From Symbiodinium natans (taxonomy: Eukaryota; Sar; Dinophyceae; Suessiales; Symbiodiniaceae): DNA of 21,897 nucleotides. The position numbers and the translations under genes were made by a program. The notes under the pieces were generated by a model. That model saw only the letters and a program-made list of their open reading frames with translations. It was not told where the DNA came from and ran no database searches. Each line of letters begins with the position of its first letter. Within the stretch, counting starts at the first letter, position 1. Shown here piece after piece: positions 14,861 through 21,897 of this stretch. Location: NCBI GenBank assembly GCA_905221605.1, contig CAJNDS010002729.1, forward strand, positions 279,687 to 301,583, written 5' to 3'.

Positions 14861-15225
14861 TCCAGGGTTTAGGGTCTCGGGAAGCCTAAACCTTAAACCT
14901 TAAACCCTAAACCCTAAACTCTAAACTACAAAGAAGCTTTGGGTGTCCTTGCTTTCGGGTTTGGAGTCTAAGGCGTGATGTTGACTATCTAGGACCAGAG
15001 AACGCCCTCATTCCCTTTTGGGAGGGTTTAGGTTCCGTTCCCCTTTAAATCAAAAGGGCGCCATTTTCACTCCTAGGTTACACTTGGGTCTAGCTAAATG
15101 GAGCCTAGAGTTTCGGATAGGGATGAACCCTATGTCTCTATATCTCAACCCTAAACCCTTAACCCTTAACCCTAAACCTTAATCAGGCTCACCACCATCC
15201 CAACAGTTCCTTTATCTTGATTACT
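14861..15225. other. Unique and weakly telomere-like spacer
   Basis: Short eroded CCCTAAA patches lie at 14885-14930 and 15148-15182. Unique DNA between them includes a loose inverted pair around AAAAGGG and CCCTTTT words (15014-15058). No gene is seen. Confidence 0.45.
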
Positions 15226-15333
15226 GTTCGCTAGCAGGGAATGAGGGAATTAGGGCCCTATATGTGTTTTTTAAGGGATTATATAGGGTCTAGGGTTTAG
15301 GGTACCTAATTCCCGCATTCCCTACTAGACAAC
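15226..15333. mobile_element. Small foldback element
   Basis: The left arm 15226-15255 (CTAGCAGGGAATGAGGGAAT) and right arm 15304-15333 (ATTCCCGCATTCCCTACTAG) are inverted repeats of about 29 bp with few mismatches. The short loop contains TATATGTGTTTTTTAAGGG. There is no coding capacity. Unlike the 8222/14354 family, I see no second copy in the window. Confidence 0.55.
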
Positions 15334-15438
15334 GGCAAGTTATTTCAAAGTGCAAGCCGACTGCTCAAGACCAAGTCCCCCCCAAAACCCCATGGACCCG
15401 CTAAACAATCCGCTCCACGCGTTGCAAGCTCACCCGAG

Positions 15439-15487
15439 CCCTAAACCCCAAACCCTGAACCCTGAACCCTAAACCCTAAACCCGAAA
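15439..15487 (+). repeat. Last CCCTAAA patch
   Basis: A short array with CCCCAAA and CCCTGAA variants. Beyond about 15490 the window has almost no telomere-like arrays, so this marks the boundary with the satellite domain. Confidence 0.85.
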
Positions 15488-15626
15488 TTTAAGAGCCTCC
15501 GGCTCAAGCGGCCGACCCCGCAGGAGAGCAAGTTTAAGGTTTGGGGTTTGGTGGATTGGGTTTGCGGTTCGGGTCTGGGTGGGGGGGTGGGGGGTCCGAG
15601 AAGCTGCCTGGCAGTCCTTCGCAAAA

Positions 15627-15761
15627 GGGTAAAGGGCGGTGGGGGGGGGGGTGGGGGGGCCGGGCGGGGGGTAGGGGGGGTGGGGGAGGGGGGGGGCGGG
15701 GGGGGGGAGGGGTGGGGGAGGGGGGGGGGGGGGGGGTGGGGGGAGGGGGGGGGGGTGGGTG
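15627..15761 (+). repeat. Very long G-tract (quadruplex-forming)
   Basis: About 135 bp made almost entirely of G with isolated T, A or C, including runs of ten or more G. The apparent glycine-rich and proline-rich frames on the two strands are artefacts of this composition. A smaller tract precedes it at 15577-15595. Confidence 0.9.
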
Positions 15762-15869
15762 GCTTAAATAGGGTCTATTTGGAAGCTGGGACTCGGGTTT
15801 TCTTATAGCCATACACGTTTCCACGAGGGTACGCTGCTGTCACGTCAGTCGTACTATGGAGGCCTCAGG

Positions 15870-18466
15870 AACAAGAACCAGGTAGTTCCTCTTTTCTCTT
15901 CTCTTTTTCTCCTCAATCCTAAAGTCGAAGGCTCTCGTGAGGAGAAGAGAAGGGAGAGAAGGAGGGAAAGATAAGAGGAACACGATTTTCATGGGAAGAG
16001 CCAAGAAAAGAATAGAAGAGAGATAAAACAAGGCGCAAAGAAGATGGTACTCTTCTTTATCTATCCTCTCTCCCTTATCTCTCCGTTCCCTCTGTCTTTT
16101 CGAAATGAGAAAAACAAAAAGAAAGATGAAAAGAAGAAGGGTTAGGAAAAGAGCCGAAGAGATAGGCCGAAAAGAGGGGTATGGTGAAGTACGGCAAAGG
16201 TCCACGCACAAGGAGTCACCTTCTGCTTACCCTTCCACTGCTTGATTTTACAAGCTCCTTTCTTGTGTTTTATCAGTTAAAATTAAAGGAAACAGAAGGA
16301 GAGAAGGGAAAGGGAAGTGAGAGAGGAGAGACAACAAGGAGGCCATTTTAATTTCCTGTGAGTTATCAAAAGGAATGCAATATTATGGGAAGAGCAATGG
16401 AAAAAAAGAGTGGAAGAGAAATTAAGACAGGAGAGGGAGGTGCAAAAATAAGGCAAAGAGAAGATGGTGCCGTTTTCATCTCACCTCTCGTTCTTATCTT
16501 CCTCTTCTCTGGTTCTTTTCCCTGTGAAATAAAAAAACAAAAGGAAGGACAATGAACATATAAAGGAACCCGTTTTCGTTTTCCGTTTGGGCACAGGGAA
16601 AAAACAGAGGCGATAGGGCGAGAGGAGGGGTTTGCTGAAGCATGGGGAGGGTGTACGGGCAAGGGGCCAACTCCGCCCACTTCCCCCATCCATTGAAAGA
16701 GGAAAAGGAAGGGCCTCCATTCCCCTCTTATTCTTCCTTTCTTGCGTTTTTGTCGTTTAGAAGGGAACAGGAGAAGAGGAGGGAGAGAGAAGGAGAGAGG
16801 AGACATAAAAAGGGTTGCATTTTTAATGGGAAGAGCAAAGAAAAGACCAGAAGAGAGATGATGGGAGAAGAGGGGGAGACAAAACAAGGCGCACAGAAAA
16901 TGGGCAGATAAGAAGAGAGGAAAGGGAATGACCAAGTACAATGAGGAGTTCTTCAATTTCCCTCCCTATCTCTTATGTTACTTTTCCTTCTTGAGGGGTG
17001 TCCCTTTTTCTCTTGAAGATGCAGAAAACGATTGAAAAGGACACCCGTTCCATCGCCCATATGTAGGGAAAGAGAGAGAATCATGAGCATCAGCTGGGCT
17101 TGCTGCCAATCCAACATGGGCGTCCCTTTTAATCGCATTCTGTGTCCTTTTTTCTCGCTTGAAGATGCAGAAAACGATCCAAAAGCACATCTGTTGGAGG
17201 AAGAGAGAAGGAGAGAGGAGAGATACCAAGGATTGCATATTTAATGGGAAGAGCAAGGAAGAGAATAGAAGACAGATGAATAGAGAAGATGGCGCTCTTC
17301 TTTATCTATTCTCTCTCCCTTGTTTCTCCCTTCCCTCTTTCTTTTCGAAATGAGAAAAACAAAAAGGAAGAACTATGAGAAGGAGAAGAGTAAGGAAAGG
17401 AACAGAAGAGATAGGCCGAGAGGATGAATATGATGGAGTATTATGGAAAGGCTCACGCGCAAGGAGTCACCCTCTGCTTACCTTTTCACTGCTTTATCAT
17501 ATGAGTTCCTTTCTTGTGTTTTATCAGTTAAAAGGAAGCGGAAGAAGAGAAGGGAAAGGGAAGTGAGAGAGGAAAGATAACAAGGATGCTATGTTTCCCG
17601 AAGCGTGCTGCAAGGAATAGAAGAGACAGGAAGCAAGGAGACGGAATCACAAAATAAGGCGCAAAGCTGTACATATCATCTCTCCCTTGTCTCTCCCTAT
17701 TCCCTTTCGAACTAGAAAAAACCATTCTTGCTTTTCACAGATAGGTTCCCTCTCTCCTCTTCAGGAAATCCCCTTTCCCTTATGTTGCTTTTTGAAGCGA
17801 ATAAGAAAAATAGCAGATAAGAAGAGAGGAAAGGGTCAATTTCCCTCCCTATCTCTTATGTTGCTTTTCCTTCTTGTGGGGTGTCCCTGTTTCTCTTGAA
17901 GATGCAGAAAACGATTGAAAAGGACACCCGTTCCATCGCCCATGTGTAGGGAAAAAGAGAGAATCATGAGCATCAGCTGGGCTTGCTGCCAATCCAACAT
18001 GGGCGTCCCTTTTAATCGCAGTCTGTGTCCTTTTTTTCTCGCTTGAAGATGCAGAAAACGATCCAAAAGCACATCTGTTGGAGGAAGAGAGAAGGAGAGA
18101 GGAGAGATACCAAGGATTGCATATTTAATGGGAAGAGCAAGGAAGAGAATAGAAGACAGATGAATAGAGAAGAGGGAGAGACAAAACAAGGCGCAGAGAA
18201 GATGGCACTCTTCTTTATCTATTCTCTCTCCCTTGTTTCTCCCTTCCCTCTTTCTTTTCGAAATGAGAAAAACAAAAAGGAAGAACTATGAGAAGGAGAA
18301 GAGTAAGGAAAGGAACAGAAGAGATAGGCCGAGAGGATGAATATGATGGAGTATTATGGAAAGGCTCACGCGCAAGGAGTCACCCTCTGCTTACCTTTCC
18401 ACTGCTTTATCATATGAGTTCCTTTCTTGTGTTTTATCAGTTAAAAGGAAGCAGAAGAGAAGGGAA
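15870..18466. repeat. Diverged array of roughly 400-bp purine/pyrimidine-asymmetric units
   Basis: The block ATGGGAAGAGCAA-(A/G)GAA-AGAATAGAAGA recurs near 15993, 16387, 16827, 17244 and 18128, with a weaker copy near 17605, so units are roughly 360-520 bp apart. Within a unit a purine-rich stretch (GAGAAGGGAGAGAAGG) is followed by a pyrimidine-rich one (CTCTCTCCCTTGTTTCTCCC), then TTTCGAAATGAGAAAAACAAA and CTTTCTTGTGTTTTATCAGTT. The many open frames on both strands have K/R/E- or S/L/F-rich composition and follow from this asymmetry. I see no real gene. Confidence 0.8.
16952..17555. repeat. Long near-identical duplication within the array, copy 1
   Basis: It matches 17835-18470 at an offset of 883-884 bp for about 340 bp, then 913 bp after a 29-bp difference near 17288 (copy 2 has extra GGGAGAGACAAAACAAGGCG-type sequence). 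It contains GAAGATGCAGAAAACGAT twice (17014 and 17161), an internal sub-repeat. Confidence 0.85.
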
Positions 18467-18470
18467 AAGC
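17835..18470. repeat. Long near-identical duplication within the array, copy 2
   Basis: Sister of 16952-17555 with scattered substitutions. The 29 bp absent from copy 1 is bounded by AGAGAAGA words, so copy 1 probably lost it by slippage. It ends where the 55-bp satellite begins. Confidence 0.85.
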
Positions 18471-20556
18471 AAAAATTGAGCCCAACATTTTAGGACCAGG
18501 GCTTGCGATCTGACTCTTTGGAGCAAAAATCGATTCCAAAATCTTAGGGACCAGGGCTTGCGATGTTACTCTTTGGAGCAAGAAATGAGCCCAAAATCTT
18601 AAAGACCGGGGCTTGCGATTTCACCTTTTGGAGCAAATACTGGGCCCAAAATCTTAGGGACCAGGGCTTGCAATTTGACTCCGTGGAGCACAAATCGACC
18701 CCGAAATCTTAGGGACCAGGGCTTGCGATTTGACTCTGTGGAGCAAAAATCGACCCAAAAATCTAAGGGACCAGGGCTTGCGATTTTACTCTTTGGCGCA
18801 AAAACTGGGCCCCAAATCTTAGGGACCAGGGCTTGCGATGTCACTCTTTGGAGCAAAATTGAACCCAAAGTCTTAGGGACCAGGGCTTGCGATTTGACTT
18901 TTTGGAGCAAAAACTGGGCCCAAAATCTTAGGGACAAGGGCTTGCGATGTCACTCTTTGGAGCAAAAAATGAACCCAAAATCTTAGGGGCCAGGGCTTGC
19001 GATTTGACTCTTTGGAGCAAAAACTGGGCCCCAAATCTTAGGGACCAGGGCTTGCGATTTGACTCTTTGGAGCAAAAATTGAACCCACAATCTTAGGGAC
19101 CAGGGCTTGCGATTTGACTCTTCGGAGCAAAAACTGGGCCCAAGATCTTAGGGACCAGGGCTTGCGATGTCACTCTTTGGCGCAACAATGAATGCAAAAT
19201 CTTAGGGACCAGGGCCTGCGATTTGACTCTTTGGAGCAAAAATTGAACCCAAAATCTTAGGGACCAGGGCTTGCGATTTGACTCTTTGGAGCAAAAACTG
19301 GGCCCAAGATCTTAGGGACCAGGGCTTGCGATGTCACTCTTTGGAGCAAAAAATGAACCCAAAATCTTAGGGACCAGGGCTTGCGATTTGACTCTTTGGA
19401 GCAAAAACTGGGCCCCAAATCTTAGGGACCAGGGCTTGCGATGTCACTCTTTGGAGCAAAAAACGAACCCAAAATCTTAAGGACCAGGGCTTGCGATGTC
19501 ACTCTTTGGAGCAAAAATTGAACCCAAAATCTTAGGGACCAGGACTTGCGATGTCACTCTTTGGAGCAAAAACTGGGCCCCAAATCTTAGGGACCAGGGC
19601 TTGCGATTTGACTCTTTGGAGCAAAAATTGGACCCAAAATCTTAGGGACCAGGGCTTGCGATTTGACTCTTTGAACCAAAAACTGGGCCCAAAATCTTAG
19701 GGACAAGGGCTTGCGATGTCACTCTTTGGAGCAAAAATTGAACCCAAAATCTTAGGGACCAGGACTTGCGATGTGACTCTTTGGAGCAAAAACTGGGCCC
19801 CCAATCTTAGGGACCAGAGCTTGCGATGTCACTCTTTGGAGCAAAAATTGAACCCAAAATCTTAGGGACCAGGGCTTGCGATTTGACTCTTCGGAGCAAA
19901 AACTGGGCCCCAAATCTTAGGGACCAGGGCTTGCGATTTTACTCTTTGGAGCAAAGATTGAACCCAAAATCTTAGGGACCAGGGCTTGCGATTTGACCCT
20001 TTGGAGCAAAAACTGGGCCCAAAATCTTAGGGACCAGGGCTTGCGATTTGACTCTTTGGAGCACCTGGGCCCAAGATCTTAGGGACCAGGGCTTGCGATG
20101 TCACTCTTTTGGGCAAGAAATGAGCCCAAAATCTTAGGGAGCAGGGCTTGCGATTTGACCCTTTGGAGCAAAAACTGTGCCCCAAATCTTAGGGACCAGG
20201 GCTTGCGGTTTGACTCTGTGGAGCAAAAATTGAACCCGAAATCTTCGGGACCAGGGCTTGCGATTTGACTCTTCGGAGCAAGAAATGAGCCCAAAATCTT
20301 AAGGACCAGCTTGCTTTGGAGCAAAAAACTGAGTCCAAAATCTTAGGGACCAGGGCTTGCGATTTGACTCTTTGGAGCAAAAACTGGGCCCCAAATAATA
20401 GGGACCAGGGCTTGCGATGTTACTCTTTGGGGCAAGAAATGAGCCCAAAATCTTCGGGACCAGGGCCTGCGATGCTACTCTTTGGGGCAAGAAATGAGCT
20501 CAAAATCTTAGGGACCAGGGCTTGCGATGTCACTTTTTGGAGCAAAAACTGTGCCC
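18467..20556 (+). repeat. 55-bp satellite, about 38 copies
   Basis: The unit contains ATCTTAGGGACCAGGGCTTG, then CGATTTGACTCTTTGGAGCA and AAAACTGGGCCCAAA. GCTTGCG starts at 18501, 18556, 18611, 18666, 18721, 18776, 18831, 18885 and 18940, giving a period of 55 with rare single-base changes. Two subtypes mostly alternate: GATTTGACT...ACTGGGCCC and GATGTCACT...ATTGAACCC, so a 110-bp dimer is the larger unit. Copies near 20060 and 20310 are shortened. Because 55 is not a multiple of three, frames read through all three phases; the long open frames are not genes. Confidence 0.97.
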
Positions 20557-20917
20557 TAGTATTGGGGGGAGGAGGGCTCGTGATTTAGTATTGGGAGGAG
20601 GCCCGGGCTCGTAAATTAGTATTGGGGGGAGGCCCGGGCTCGTGATTTAGTATTGCGGGAGGCCCGGGCTCGTGATTTAGTATTGGGGGGAGGCCCGGGC
20701 TCGTGATTTAGTATTGGGGGGAGGCCCGGCCTCGTAATTTGAAGGCCCGGGCTCGTGATTTAGCCCGGGCTCGTGATTTAGTATTGGGGGGAGGCCCGGG
20801 CTCGTGATTTAGTATTGCGGGAAGGCCCGGGCTCGTAATTTAGTATTGGGGGGAGGCCCGGGCTCATGATTTAGTATTGGGGGGAGGCCCGGGCTCGTGG
20901 TTTAGTATTGGGGGGGA
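20557..20917 (+). repeat. 31-bp satellite, about 12 copies
   Basis: The unit contains AGTATTGGGGGGAGGCCCGG then GCTCGTGATTT. Variants include GCGGGA for GGGGGGA, and two copies near 20744-20780 lack the AGTATTGGGG part. Each full unit holds a CCCGGG palindrome. The array starts directly at the end of the 55-bp satellite. Confidence 0.95.
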
Positions 20918-21861
20918 GGAGGATGCCCCAGCCCCCACCCCCCATTTGGAAATAAATGAATTACTTGAATTAATTGAAGTAATTGAATTAATTCAATTAA
21001 TTCAAGTAATTGATTTATTTCCAAAGGGGAGGTGGAATTAATTGAATTAATTGAATTAATTTGAATTAATTCAATTATTTCAATTAATTCAAGTAATTCA
21101 TTTATTTCCAAATGGGGGGGATTCCCCAGCCCCCACCCCCCCCCCTTTGGAAATAAATGAATTAATTGAATTAATTGAATTATATCAATTAATTCAATTA
21201 ATTCAATTAATTCATTTATTTCCAAAGGGGAGGTGGAATTAATTGAATTAATTGAATTAATTGAATTAATTCAATTATTTCAATTAATTCAATTAATTCA
21301 ATTAATTCAAGTAATTCATTTATTTCCAAATGGGGGGGATTCCCCAGCCCCCACCCCCCCCCTCCCCTTTGGAAATAAATGAATTAATTGAATTAGTTCA
21401 ATTAATTGAATTAATTGAATTTCAATTAATTCATTTATTTCCAAAGGGGAGGTGGAATTAATTGAATTAATTGAATTAATTCAATTATTTCAATTATTTC
21501 AATTAATTCAATTAATTCAATTAATTGATTTTATTTCCAAAGGGGGGGGAGGGGTGGGGGCTGGGGAATCCCCCCATTTGGAAATAATTGAATTAATTGA
21601 ATTAATTGAATTAATTGAATTAATTGAATTAATTGAATTAATTGAATTAATTGAATTAATTGAATCAATTCAATTAATTCAATCAATTCAATTAATTCAA
21701 TTAATTCAATTAATTCAGTTAAATCCAACCCCCCCCCCCTTTGGAAATAAAATCAATTAATTGAATTAATTCAATTAATTCAATTAATTCATTGATTTCC
21801 AAAGGGGGGGGGGGTGGGGGCTGGGGAATCCCCCCCATTTGGAAATGAATGAACTAATTGA
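20918..21861. repeat. AATTGAATT-rich palindromic satellite
   Basis: Units run from TTTGGAAATAAATGAATTA through many AATTGAATT words to TTCATTTATTTCCAAA, so each unit is close to its own reverse complement and can fold on itself. Between units lie C- or G-rich cassettes: CCCCAGCCCCCACCCC at 20926, 21124 and 21342, and its reverse complement GGGGTGGGGGCTGGGG at 21551 and 21811. The orientation change makes a larger inverted repeat centred near 21454. The ELIELIELIQLIQL open frames come from the AATTGAATT repeat. Confidence 0.93.
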
Positions 21862-21897
21862 ACGAAATTATTTAAACTATCGCGGCTCGATTTGGCC
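21862..21897. other. Start of unique sequence at the window edge
   Basis: The last 36 bp no longer follow the AATT repeat and include ATCGCGGCTCGATTTGGCC. It is too short to interpret. Confidence 0.4.

Noticed and set aside
15534-15824. Proline-rich and glycine-rich frames on opposite strands
   Set aside because: They are translations of the G-tract; composition alone explains them.
15840-18479. Many 60-196 codon frames on both strands
   Set aside because: They are K/R/E-rich or S/L/F-rich and follow the purine/pyrimidine asymmetry of the repeat units. They overlap on both strands and have no motifs.
18599-20588. Repeat-protein-like frames (SQALVPKILG and similar)
   Set aside because: The 55-bp unit is not a multiple of three and passes through all three phases, so the frames come from the satellite.
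18467-20917. Possible CRISPR array
   Set aside because: The repeats are contiguous, with no unique spacers of constant length, and the surroundings are eukaryotic.
20902-21760. ELIELIQLIQL 'leucine/isoleucine repeat protein'
   Set aside because: The frame is generated by AATTGAATT repeats and is open on both strands because the repeat is self-complementary.

Overview
This is a gene-poor, repeat-dominated stretch of nuclear DNA from a eukaryote whose telomere repeat is TTTAGGG. Exact and degenerate TTTAGGG/CCCTAAA arrays recur in both orientations, more than thirty times between positions 1 and 15490. No intact gene is visible, and no operon or other prokaryotic organisation. The organism cannot be fixed from the sequence. 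A dinoflagellate or other alveolate is my best guess: dense interstitial telomere-like DNA, a decayed ubiquitin-peptidase fragment of a kind I associate with dinoflagellate repeats, and many satellites. Other TTTAGGG organisms (green algae, plants, coccidian-type apicomplexans) are not excluded. The arrays alternate in orientation with unique DNA between them, so this is interstitial or subtelomeric sequence, not one chromosome end.

Layout. Positions 1-2050 hold telomere-like arrays separated by short unique islands, plus a foldback element (1332-1495). Positions 2128-5268 form a block of about 3.1 kb bounded by inverted repeats (AT microsatellite, C/G run, 18-bp identical core). It contains a 651-bp tandem duplication with only three differences, a field of degenerate telomere-like units present in both orientations, and two 345-bp units that each carry a near-perfect hairpin with arms of about 80 bp. 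Positions 5279-15490 return to telomere-like arrays and unique islands. This part contains a frameshifted, 5'-truncated C-terminal half of a ubiquitin-specific peptidase (8874-9399, minus), an unrecognised cysteine-rich open frame (10092-10652, plus) bracketed by a 15-bp direct repeat, and three copies of a small inverted-repeat element.

The right third has almost no telomere motif. It is a G-tract (15627-15761), a diverged array of roughly 400-bp purine/pyrimidine-asymmetric units (15870-18466), about 38 copies of a 55-bp satellite (18467-20556), a 31-bp satellite (20557-20917), and AATTGAATT-rich palindromic units that flip orientation near 21454 (20918-21861).

The most informative signals concern how the telomere-like DNA arrived. 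One pure array (13800-13881) sits between exact 14-bp direct repeats. Another (157-232) sits between imperfect copies of about 37 bp. A third lies inside one copy of the small inverted-repeat element and is absent from its sister copy. Together they suggest that telomere-like DNA was inserted into existing sequence, for example during break repair. There is no gene network to describe.
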